Source of the DNA: Paracoccus denitrificans
Lineage (GTDB): Bacteria; Pseudomonadota; Alphaproteobacteria; Rhodobacterales; Rhodobacteraceae
Direction of reading: 5' to 3'
Assembly (NCBI RefSeq): GCF_900100045.1
Contig: NZ_FNEA01000028.1
Span: 1 to 54,300 of the forward strand
Length of the DNA stretch: 54,300 bases
Part shown: in pieces, positions 47,681 through 54,300 of the stretch
Layout: every line of letters starts with the position of its first letter
Position numbering within the stretch: the stretch's first letter is position 1
Position numbers and translations under genes: made by a program
Notes under the pieces: generated by a model
Seen by the model: the letters and a program-made list of their open reading frames with translations, nothing else
What the model was told of the DNA's origin: nothing
Databases searched by the model: none

Positions 47681-48115
47681 TCACCGCCCTCGCAGCCCGA
47701 TCTCCCGAAGAGGATGCCCCGTGTCGATGAACAGCCGCCCCGTCGGTTTCAATACCGCCCGCAATCGTTCAAGGGCGCGTTGCTCGATATCCGGGTGGCG
47801 TCCATCCAGCGCCCCCACACGCATCGCAAAGGCGATGTCGAAAGGCTCTTCACCCGGCGGCAATGCGAAATCCTCGATCGCCGCTCGCAGGAACCGCAGG
47901 CGGCCGGTGGCGATTTCCGCCTTCGATCCGGCAACCGCGCTTTCGATCGCCTTGGCCGAGCGGTCGATGGCCAGGACGAAGCCGTTCCCGACACGGCGGG
48001 AAACCTCGCGGGCGGCCACGCCCGGACCGCAGCCTATCTCGAGCACCCGATGGCTCGGCGCCAGCGGCAGAGCGTCTACGAAAGACGCGATCCGGTTCGA
48101 AATCCGCGGTGCCAT
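47681..48115 (-). CDS. SAM-dependent methyltransferase (short)
   Basis: Protein of 144 residues with motif I RVLEIGCGPGVAAREV and VLAIDRSAKAIESA, then DIAFAMRVGAL and LKPTGRLFIDTG. Short for a class I methyltransferase (usually over 190 residues); it has no C-terminal extension after the sixth strand, so it may be truncated. I placed the start at ATG 48115 (MAPRISNRIASF). It follows a VOC-family gene by five bases and is likely translated with it. Confidence 0.82.
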   Translation of the reverse strand: MAPRISNRIASFVDALPLAPSHRVLEIGCGPGVAAREVSRRVGNGFVLAIDRSAKAIESAVAGSKAEIATGRLRFLRAAIEDFALPPGEEPFDIAFAMRVGALDGRHPDIEQRALERLRAVLKPTGRLFIDTGHPLREIGLRGR

Positions 48116-48120
48116 GATGC

Positions 48121-48531
48121 TCAGGTCTTGTCGGTCACCTTCGGCCACCAGGTGCCGAAGCACCACAGGTTGCCTTCCGGGTCGCGGCAGATGAATTCGC
48201 GGCTGCCATAGTCGCGGTCGGTCAGCCCTTCCTCGATCGCCGCGCCGGCGGCCTGGGCGCGGGCGAACATCGCGTCAGCGTCATCCACGGCGATATAGAG
48301 CGACTTGCCGCCCTGCGCCGAGGGCGGGCCCACCATCTCGCCATAGGCGTCGTCCCTGTCGTCGCCGCACATGATCATGGACGAGCCGAAGGCCAGTTCG
48401 GCATGGGCGACCTTGCCGTCCTCCATGTATTTCGCGTGGATGGTGAAGCCGAAGGCCTTTTCCAGCCAGTCGATCATCGCCGCCGCGTTGCGGAAGCGGA
48501 AGGTCGGGTAGATGCGTGGAGCCTCGAGCAT
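48121..48531 (-). CDS. VOC/glyoxalase-family protein
   Basis: Protein of 136 residues with the vicinal-oxygen-chelate fold: IYPTFRFRNAAAMIDWLEKAFGF, GKVAHAELAFGSSMIMCGDD, SLYIAVDDADAMFARAQAAGAAIEEG and SREFICRDPEGNLWCFGTW. It is of the PhnB-like group without known substrate. First gene of a pair with the short methyltransferase. Confidence 0.9.
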   Translation of the reverse strand: MLEAPRIYPTFRFRNAAAMIDWLEKAFGFTIHAKYMEDGKVAHAELAFGSSMIMCGDDRDDAYGEMVGPPSAQGGKSLYIAVDDADAMFARAQAAGAAIEEGLTDRDYGSREFICRDPEGNLWCFGTWWPKVTDKT

Positions 48532-48930
48532 GCTGTCCTCCTGTCTGACGGCCTAGGGTGCCATGCCGTCTTCGGCACCGGTCAAGCCGTCGGCCTCGAT
48601 GGGGCGGTAGTTCACCGGCATCCGGTCCATCGCCGGATCATAGCCGGAAACGCCCTTGCCGTCAGGTGTGCGATGCGGCGCCGGACGCCGTCTGCGCCAT
48701 GACATCCCGGTGGATCTCCGAATGCGACAGCGCGCGGCGATCGGCTCAGGGCGATGCCGCAGATCGACCGCCATCTCCTCCGATTCCCCTATCACGCGGC
48801 CTCGGATATGATGGCGGACTGTTTCTCGCATGACCAGAATTCCGAGCATGCCGAACCTCGGTTTTCCATCACCCGCGCATGAAAAAACCCCGAGGCATCG
48901 CCGCGGGGTCCGTTCATCGATGGGATGGCC
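48532..48930. other. intergenic region with possible gene scrap
   Basis: About 400 bases. On the minus strand near 48553-48660 a frame reading DGKGVSGYDPAMDRMPVNYR looks protein-like but lacks start and family features. The terminator of the DUF1127 gene lies at 48882-48909. Confidence 0.45.
48882..48909 (-). terminator. rho-independent terminator of the DUF1127 gene
   Basis: On the minus strand ACCCCG / CGGGGT arms close a short loop and are followed by TTTTTT. It begins about 20 bases below the stop codon at 48931. Confidence 0.8.
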
Positions 48931-49128
48931 TCAGAGGCCGCGGGCGACGCGCTCGATATCGCCGCGGGTCAGGCCGATATCGGTCAGTTCCCGATCCGTC
49001 AGCCGGTGCAGTTCGCGGCGGGTGATGCGGGCGTCGTTCCAGGCGGCGACCATCGCGGTCACGCGGGCAAAAACCTGACCCAGGCCACCGGCAGCAGCAC
49101 GGCTATGGCTCATCTCGACAGCGGACAT
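48931..49128 (-). CDS. DUF1127 small protein
   Basis: Protein of 65 residues ending in the DUF1127 signature RRELHRLTDRELTDIGLTRGDIERVARG. A helix with VFARVTAMVAAWNDARITRR precedes it. The second DUF1127 gene of the window; this one is the shorter usual form. ATG 49128 is preceded only by a weak ribosome site (AAGGTG). A strong terminator follows, so it is a single-gene transcript. Confidence 0.85.
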   Translation of the reverse strand: MSAVEMSHSRAAAGGLGQVFARVTAMVAAWNDARITRRELHRLTDRELTDIGLTRGDIERVARGL

Positions 49129-49623
49129 CTCGGCACCTTTTTCATCTTGCCCATCCGGCGGGCATGTTTCGGACAAGGCGGATATAGGCTGGGCACCTGA
49201 CGGGAAGTAGCCGTAATGCCGGCAAACCAGCCATGCATTCCGCGCTGCAGCATGGGCTGCGGACGGGCGGGCAGAAATCACGTCCCGACCCAAACCGAAC
49301 ATTTCTACCTGCTCCGTTGCCGATCGGCATTTTCCGCGACGACCGCCCAGGCGGGGCGTGGGGAAAGCGTCTTCGCCAAAGCAGCGGCGGAGACAGGGTT
49401 GAAATGCCGGCAGGATCGCTGGCCTCCGCTCCGGTTTTGCTGTTCCGGGTTGCAAATGCGCGATGTTTGCGCATAACAGCCACCCGAAACGCATGGAGCC
49501 GGGTGCAACTCCCGGCTGGCTGTTCCGGCCGCCGATCCGCCGGACAACCCGAACCTACACCCCAAGATCGAAAACTCGACATGCGGCCCCATTCCGGGCC
49601 CTGATCGGTCAGGAACGGATGAC
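49129..49623. other. intergenic region, no gene seen
   Basis: About 500 bases between the DUF1127 and sulP genes, which are divergent, so both promoters should be here. Frames on both strands cross it without ribosome sites or recognisable content. Confidence 0.5.
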
Positions 49624-51114
49624 ATGATTTCACTTGATGCCTACCGGACCCAATGGTTCGGCAATATCCGCGGCGACCTGCTGGCCGGGCTGGTCGTGGC
49701 GCTGGCACTGATCCCCGAGGCCATCGCCTTTTCCATCATCGCCGGCGTGGACCCGAAGGTAGGGCTTTACGCCAGCTTTTCCATCGCGGTGCTGGTTGCC
49801 TTCACCGGCGGGCGGCCGGGCATGATCTCGGCTGCCACGGCGGCAACGGCGGTGCTGATGGTCACGCTGGTGCGCGACCACGGGCTGCAATACCTGCTGG
49901 CCGCCACCGTGCTGGCCGGGCTGATCCAGATCGGCGCCGGGCTGCTGCGCCTGGGTTTCGTCATGCGCTATGTGTCGAAATCGGTGATGATCGGCTTCGT
50001 CAATGCGCTGGCGATCCTGATCTTCCTGGCGCAATTGCCGGAACTGGACCCGTCCAGGGTCAGCTGGCTGACCTATGTTCTGGTCGCGGCCGGACTGGCC
50101 ATCATCTACCTGTTTCCGCTGCTGACCCGGGCCGTCCCCTCGCCGCTGGTCGCCATCGTCGTGCTGACGGCGCTTTCGATGGCCTTCGGCTGGGACGTGC
50201 GCACGGTGGGCGACATGGGGGTGCTGCCCGATACGCTGCCGGTCTTCATGATCCCGCAGATCCCGCTGACGGGCGAGACGCTGCTGATCGTCCTGCCCTA
50301 TTCGCTGGCCATCGCCGTGGTGGGCCTGCTGGAAAGCCTGATGACGCAGAACCTGGTCGATGAACTGACCGACACGAAATCGGACCGCAACCAGGAATGC
50401 ATCGGCCAGGGCATCGCCAATGCCGCCACCGGCTTCATCGGCGGCATGGCCGGCTGCGCCATGATCGGGCAGAGCATGATCAACGTGAAATCCGGCGGAC
50501 GCGGGCGGCTTTCGACCTTCACCGCCGGTTTCGTGCTGCTGATCCTGGTGGTCTTTCTGGGCGAATGGGTGGCGCAGATCCCCATGCCTGCGCTGGTGGC
50601 GATCATGGTCATGGTGTCAGTCGGCACCTTTTCCTGGTCGTCGCTGAAGAACCTGCGCACGCATCCGCGGTCCTCCTCGATGGTGATGCTGGCGACCGTG
50701 GCCTCGGTGGTCTGGACCCACAACCTTGCCATCGGCGTGCTGGTGGGCGTGCTGCTGTCGGGCATCTTCTTTGCCGCCAAGATCGCGCAGCTGTTCAAGG
50801 TCACGACCCATCTCACCCCCGATGGCCGGCTGCGCAGCTATGTGATCGAGGGGCAGCTGTTCTATGGCTCGGTCGAGGATTTCATGGAAGCCTTCGACTT
50901 CAACGAGGCGGTCGAGAAGGTGATCATCGATGTCAGCCGCGCCCATATCTGGGACATTTCCTCGGTGCAGGCCCTGGACATGGCGGTGCTGAAGTTCCGC
51001 CGCGACGGGGCCGAGGTCGAGATCGTCGGCATGAACGAGGCCTCGGAAACCATCGTCGACAGGCTTGCCATTCATGACAAGCCCGGCGCGATGGACAGGC
51101 TGATGGCGCATTGA
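49624..51114 (+). CDS. SulP-family anion transporter with STAS domain
   Basis: Inner-membrane transporter of 496 residues. The first ~370 residues hold about twelve to fourteen membrane segments of the SulP type (GDLLAGLVVALALIPEAIAFSIIAGVDPKVGLYASF, SMINVKSGGRGRLSTFTAG in pieces), and the last ~110 a STAS domain (YGSVEDFMEAF, KVIIDVSRAHIWDISSVQALD). SulP proteins carry sulfate, bicarbonate or other anions; the substrate cannot be read here. A broken universal stress protein gene follows after 11 bases; such pairs suggest bicarbonate or stress-linked transport. Confidence 0.92.
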   Translation: MISLDAYRTQWFGNIRGDLLAGLVVALALIPEAIAFSIIAGVDPKVGLYASFSIAVLVAFTGGRPGMISAATAATAVLMVTLVRDHGLQYLLAATVLAGLIQIGAGLLRLGFVMRYVSKSVMIGFVNALAILIFLAQLPELDPSRVSWLTYVLVAAGLAIIYLFPLLTRAVPSPLVAIVVLTALSMAFGWDVRTVGDMGVLPDTLPVFMIPQIPLTGETLLIVLPYSLAIAVVGLLESLMTQNLVDELTDTKSDRNQECIGQGIANAATGFIGGMAGCAMIGQSMINVKSGGRGRLSTFTAGFVLLILVVFLGEWVAQIPMPALVAIMVMVSVGTFSWSSLKNLRTHPRSSSMVMLATVASVVWTHNLAIGVLVGVLLSGIFFAAKIAQLFKVTTHLTPDGRLRSYVIEGQLFYGSVEDFMEAFDFNEAVEKVIIDVSRAHIWDISSVQALDMAVLKFRRDGAEVEIVGMNEASETIVDRLAIHDKPGAMDRLMAH

Positions 51115-51125
51115 GGGAGGAAGAC

Positions 51126-51503
51126 ATGAGCGAAGAACCGCAGAAGATCGTCGCCCTTGTCGGCGACTCGGCCTATTCGGCCAGCGTCTGCGACCATGCC
51201 GCATGGCTGTCGGGCCGCACCGGCGCGCCGGTCGAGTTGATCCACGTGCTGGGCCGCCGCGAGGCGCCGGAAAGGCCGGACCTCTCAGGGGCCATCGCGC
51301 TTGGCGCCCGCACCGCCTTGCCGGAGGAACGCGGCAGGGCTCATGGCCGAGACCGCGATCCTGCCGGGGCAGCCGGAAACCGCGCGCGGCAAGCTGGTGG
51401 AGCAGGCGCTCTTCGACCTGCTGGTCATGGGGGCCTACGGCCATTCGCGCATCCGCAGCCCTGATCATCGGCCCACCACCACCGCCATGATCCGATCCTG
51501 CTA
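51126..51503 (+). pseudogene. uspA: universal stress protein UspA, broken
   Basis: The start is intact (KIVALVGDSAYSASVCDHAAWLSGRTGAPVELIHVLGRREAPERP, given in part) with ribosome site GAGGGAGG. After LSGAIALGARTAL the frame is lost and an internal part of about 80 residues is missing. The end reappears in another frame as ALFDLLVMGAYGHSRIRS, LIIG and TTTAMIRSC, followed by TAG where related proteins go on with a strand reading PVL. So deletion, frameshift and stop have inactivated it. Confidence 0.8.
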
Positions 51504-51780
51504 GGTGCCTGTCGTCTTGATGCGCTGACCTCGTTCCCCGGCATCATTCCGCCTCGGCAAGAGTAGGCGGGGGCATCCGAACCGAGTTGCAATGCGGCAC
51601 TGCCGCATCCGGACGGCCGTTTTACGATGCCCCTCCTCCGGAAGCGGGCAAGCCAGGTCCGAGCAAGGGCTGCAACTGCGACTCTGCATCTCATCACCAC
51701 GACGGTTGCAGCCGTTCGCAGCGGCGCAGGATATCACCCCGCCATTTCAACTTGCGTTGATCCATCCCGGCGCGCTATAT

Positions 51781-51804
51781 ATCAACATATCTTGAGAGGT
51801 TGAT
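51781..51804. promoter_or_regulatory. arsR operator
   Basis: ATCAA-CATATC-TTGAG (51781-51796) is close to the ArsR-type site ATCAA-N6-TTGAT, and ATCAAC / GTTGAT (51781-51786, 51799-51804) form a perfect wider repeat. The site covers the ribosome-binding region of arsR, so binding would block expression until arsenite is bound. Confidence 0.6.
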
Positions 51805-51807
51805 TCG

Positions 51808-52170
51808 ATGGACGAGCAACGCGCCCTTGCCGGCTTCGCGGCACTGTCGCAGGAAACCCGGCTGCGCATCGTCCGGCTGCTGGTCAAGGCCGGGCCGGAG
51901 GGCATGGCGGCCGGGGCCATCGGCGAGGCTCTGGGGGGCGCCAGCACCTCGCGGCTGTCGTTTCACCTGACCCATCTCGAACAGGCCGGGCTGATCCGGT
52001 CCCGGCGCGAAGGGCGCTTCATCATCTACAGCGCCGTATTCCCAACGTTGGCCGGGCTGATCGCATTCCTGATGCGGGATTGCTGCGACGGCCACCCCGA
52101 GATCTGCGCGCCGGTCGCGGCCGCGCTGTCCTGCTCCTGTGAACCCGGCAAGGATGCCCTGCATGGCTGA
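51808..52170 (+). CDS. arsR: ArsR-family arsenic-responsive repressor
   Basis: Repressor of 120 residues with a winged helix: LAGFAALSQETRLRIVRLLV, EALGGASTSRLSFHLTHLEQAGLIRSRREGRFIIYSA. The C-terminus has several Cys (MRDCCDGHPEIC and SCSC), likely As(III) ligands in place of the classic ELCVCDL site in the recognition region. It is first in the operon arsR-arsC-acr3-arsH and overlaps the arsC start by eight bases. Confidence 0.92.
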   Translation: MDEQRALAGFAALSQETRLRIVRLLVKAGPEGMAAGAIGEALGGASTSRLSFHLTHLEQAGLIRSRREGRFIIYSAVFPTLAGLIAFLMRDCCDGHPEICAPVAAALSCSCEPGKDALHG

Positions 52171-53116
52171 CGCCTCGCCTCGTGTCTTCAACGTGCTGTT
52201 TCTCTGCACCGGCAACTCCGCCCGCTCGATCATCGCCGAAAGCGTGCTGCGCAAGGAGGGCGACGCGCGGTTCCGCGCCTTCTCGGCCGGCAACCAGCCG
52301 AAGGGAGAGGTGCATCCGCGGACCCTGAAGATCCTGCAGAACTACCATTACCCGACCGAAGGGCTGCGCTCGAAAAGCTGGGACGAATTCGCCGGGCCCG
52401 ACGCGCCGGTGATGGATTTCGTCTTCACCGTTTGCGACGACGCGGCGGGCGAGGCCTGTCCCTATTGGCCGGGCCAGCCGATGACGGCGCATTGGGGCCT
52501 TCCAGACCCGGCAGCCGCGACCGGCAGCGAGTTGCAGCGCGACATGGCCTTCATCGAGACGCTGCGCTACATGAAGGCGCGCATCCAAACCTTTGCCGCC
52601 CTGCCGATCGGCACCCTCGATCGCGCCAGCCTCGTCTCCAGGCTGCACGAGATCGGGCGATCCGAAGGCGCGAACGGGGCGGCGGACGGCATGGATGTCG
52701 TGATCTATCACAACCCGGACTGCGGCACCTCGCGGAACGTGCTGGCCATGATCCGCAATGCCGGGATCGAGCCGCATGTGGTGGAATATCTCAAGACGCC
52801 GCCCTCGCGCGCGATGTTGGAACAGCTTATCGCCCGCATGGGCATCGCGCCGCGCGATCTGCTGCGCCAGAAAGGCACGCCCTATGCCGAGCTTGGCCTG
52901 GACGACCCGGCGCTGCCCGCCGCGGCGCTGGTCGAGGCGATGCTGGCGCATCCGGTGCTGATCAACCGGCCCATCGTGGTCAGCCCCAGGGGCGTGCGGC
53001 TCTGCCGGCCCTCGGAGCAGGTGCTGGACCTGCTGCCGCCGCAGCGCGCCGCCTTCAGCAAGGAAGACGGCGAGCAAGTCGTGGATGCCCAGGGCAACCG
53101 TATCCGCCCGGCCTGA
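52163..53116 (+). CDS. arsC: fused arsenate reductase: LMW-phosphatase-type ArsC plus glutaredoxin-type ArsC
   Basis: Protein of 317 residues joining two unrelated arsenate reductases. Residues ~8-150 are the low-molecular-weight phosphatase type with CTGNSARS (Cys15-X5-Arg21) and redox Cys91 and Cys99 in FTVCDDAAGEACPYWPG, ending LPDPAAATGSELQRD. Residues ~178-300 are the glutaredoxin-dependent type with active-site Cys187 in YHNPDCGTSRNVL, followed by arginines in NRPIVVSPRGVRLCRP. Both sites keep their key residues. The first type takes electrons from thioredoxin and the second from glutathione/glutaredoxin. Start ATG 52163 overlaps the arsR stop. Confidence 0.92.
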   Translation: MADASPRVFNVLFLCTGNSARSIIAESVLRKEGDARFRAFSAGNQPKGEVHPRTLKILQNYHYPTEGLRSKSWDEFAGPDAPVMDFVFTVCDDAAGEACPYWPGQPMTAHWGLPDPAAATGSELQRDMAFIETLRYMKARIQTFAALPIGTLDRASLVSRLHEIGRSEGANGAADGMDVVIYHNPDCGTSRNVLAMIRNAGIEPHVVEYLKTPPSRAMLEQLIARMGIAPRDLLRQKGTPYAELGLDDPALPAAALVEAMLAHPVLINRPIVVSPRGVRLCRPSEQVLDLLPPQRAAFSKEDGEQVVDAQGNRIRPA

Positions 53117-53125
53117 AAGGAACAG

Positions 53126-54202
53126 ATGATGACCCTCGACCGCCCGGCCCGCCGGCTTTCCTTTCTCGACCGCTACCTGACCGTGTGGATCTTCGCGGCC
53201 ATGGCGTTCGGCATCCTGCTGGGCACCGTGTTCACCGGCCTGCCGGATGCGCTGCACGCCATGTCGGTGGGCCCGACCAACATTCCCATCGCCATCGGCC
53301 TGATCCTGATGATGTATCCGCCGCTGGCGAAGGTCCGCTACGAGGACCTGCCCCGGGTCTTTGCCGACAGGCGGGTGCTGGTGCTGTCGCTGGTGCAGAA
53401 CTGGCTGATCGGGCCGGTGCTGATGTTCGCGCTGGCGGTGATCTTCCTGCGCGATCATCCCGAATACATGACCGGGCTGATCCTGATCGGCCTGGCGCGT
53501 TGCATCGCCATGGTGCTGGTCTGGAACCAGCTGGCGCGCGGTGACGGGCAATATGTCGCCGGGCTGGTGGCCTTCAACGCGATCTTCCAGATCCTGTTCT
53601 TCTCGACCTATGCCTGGCTGTTCCTGACCGTGCTGCCGCCCCTGTTCGGGCTGGAAGGCAGCGTGATCGAGGTGGGTTTCCGGACGGTGACCGAGGCGGT
53701 GCTGATCTACCTGGGCATCCCCTTCGCCGCCGGGTTCCTGACCCGGCATGTGCTGATCGCGCGCAAGGGCGACGCTTGGTATCAGAACGTATTCCTGCCG
53801 AGGATCGGCCCGATCACGCTGGCCGCGCTGCTTTTCACCATCGTGGCGATGTTCAGCCTGAAGGGCGGCGACGTGCTGCGCCTGCCGCTCGACACGATCA
53901 GGATCGCTATCCCGCTGGTGCTGTATTTCGCCATCCAGTTCGTCGTCAGCTTCGCCATGGGCCGCCTGATCGCCCGGGACTATCCGCGCAGCACCGCCAT
54001 CGCCTTCACCGCCGCCGGCAACAACTTCGAGCTGGCCATCGCTGTCGCCATCGCCGCCTATGGGCTGACCTCGCCCGTGGCCTTCGCCGCGGTCATCGGC
54101 CCGCTGGTCGAGGTGCCGGTGCTGATCCTGCTGGTCAACGCCGCCCTGTGGCTGGGCCGCCGCTGGTTCCCCGCAGCAACCCCGCAAGAGGCCCGCGCAT
54201 GA
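53126..54202 (+). CDS. acr3: arsenite efflux permease ACR3
   Basis: Arsenite transporter of 358 residues with ten expected membrane spans. Typical ACR3 blocks are SFLDRYLTVWIFAAMAFG, NIPIAIGLILMMYPPLAKV, ILIGLARCIAMVLVWNQLARGD (with the essential Cys) and TAAGNNFELAIAVAIA. It exports As(III) made by ArsC. AAGGAACAG precedes ATG 53126; a second ATG follows directly. Its stop overlaps the next gene (ATGA). Confidence 0.95.
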   Translation: MMTLDRPARRLSFLDRYLTVWIFAAMAFGILLGTVFTGLPDALHAMSVGPTNIPIAIGLILMMYPPLAKVRYEDLPRVFADRRVLVLSLVQNWLIGPVLMFALAVIFLRDHPEYMTGLILIGLARCIAMVLVWNQLARGDGQYVAGLVAFNAIFQILFFSTYAWLFLTVLPPLFGLEGSVIEVGFRTVTEAVLIYLGIPFAAGFLTRHVLIARKGDAWYQNVFLPRIGPITLAALLFTIVAMFSLKGGDVLRLPLDTIRIAIPLVLYFAIQFVVSFAMGRLIARDYPRSTAIAFTAAGNNFELAIAVAIAAYGLTSPVAFAAVIGPLVEVPVLILLVNAALWLGRRWFPAATPQEARA

Positions 54203-54300
54203 TCCCCGACTTGCCGAACCTGTCGCCCGGTGCGGTCCACCAGCCGGACCTGCCCCCGGTTCCGCGCGCAACCCATCCGCCGCGCATCCTGCTGCTCTAT
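54199..54300 (+). CDS. arsH: ArsH NADPH-FMN oxidoreductase, start only
   Basis: First 34 codons of arsH (IPDLPNLSPGAVHQPDLPP, then PRATHPPRILLLY), running off the window. ArsH is an NADPH:FMN reductase that oxidises organic trivalent arsenicals. ATG 54199 overlaps the acr3 stop, so it is the fourth gene of the ars operon. Confidence 0.85.
   Translation, partial: MIPDLPNLSPGAVHQPDLPPVPRATHPPRILLLY

Noticed and set aside
1..54300. CRISPR arrays, tRNA and rRNA genes, integron attC sites
   Set aside because: I looked for regularly spaced repeats, tRNA-like cloverleaf ends and attC-type structures and found none that I can support.

Overview
The window is high-GC DNA of alphaproteobacterial type. 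Its gene families (creatinase, TRAP transporters, DUF1127 proteins, an H-NS/HvrA-like protein) fit Rhodobacterales, most likely Paracoccus; this is an inference from gene content. It is an accessory region: metabolic operons alternate with wrecked insertion sequences, a mobilisable-element core and resistance genes. No tRNA, rRNA or CRISPR array was recognised.

Layout. 1-399: 5' part of a creatinase gene with a one-base frameshift. 1209-5358 (minus): complete glucose/mannose-type ABC transporter (gtsABCD-like), divergent from a GltR/GtrS-like two-component pair (5529-7629). 7670-9048: IS5-type transposase remnant abutting a moeA that has lost its 5' third. 9192-11941: ferric-reductase-like membrane protein coupled to a Tat-type intradiol-fold protein, then a DUF1127 protein divergent from a LysR regulator. 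12287-13820: IS91-family transposase with its HUH motif deleted, plus a frameshifted tyrosine recombinase. 14334-18431: membrane-anchored zinc-ribbon/beta-propeller protein and a large secreted Cys-rich Sel1/Hcp-like protein. 18686-26532: FadR-type regulator divergent from a seven-gene catabolic operon (SAF-domain oxidoreductase, TRAP transporter, cyclase-family hydrolase, DUF1537 kinase, class II aldolase). Three TTGCATGCAA palindromes lie between them.

26771-28139 holds an AraC fragment and a Phd/VapC toxin-antitoxin pair. From about 28.2 to 42.4 kb lies an ICE/IME-type core: relaxase, small methylase, lytic transglycosylase, DUF736, TraF peptidase, C5 methylase, DUF2840, iteron-type origin, RepA and AlpA/RdfS-like excisionase on minus. 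Divergent from these are an XRE repressor, a QseM-like DUF2285 protein and a DUF6499/DUF2285 pair lying in 0 and +1 frames, the arrangement of the FseA activator of Mesorhizobium ICEMlSymR7A, which is made by programmed +1 frameshifting. Small orphan genes, ssb with an inverted decayed copy, a GNAT and an N6 methylase follow. No integrase, coupling protein, mating-pore genes or ParA are visible, so the element is mobilisable at best or lies partly outside the window.

42.8-54.3 kb carries cargo and stress genes: an AAC(3)-I-type acetyltransferase, DmeRF-like cobalt/nickel efflux, two methyltransferases, a VOC protein, an H-NS-like protein, a SulP transporter followed by a broken uspA, and an ars operon (arsR, a two-domain arsC fusion, acr3, start of arsH) running off the right edge.

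The points most worth following are the FseA-like frameshift module, the acid-sugar operon with no recognised dehydrogenase/isomerase pair, the iteron origin beside repA, the decayed inverted ssb copy, and the C5 methylase whose middle section lies in another frame.
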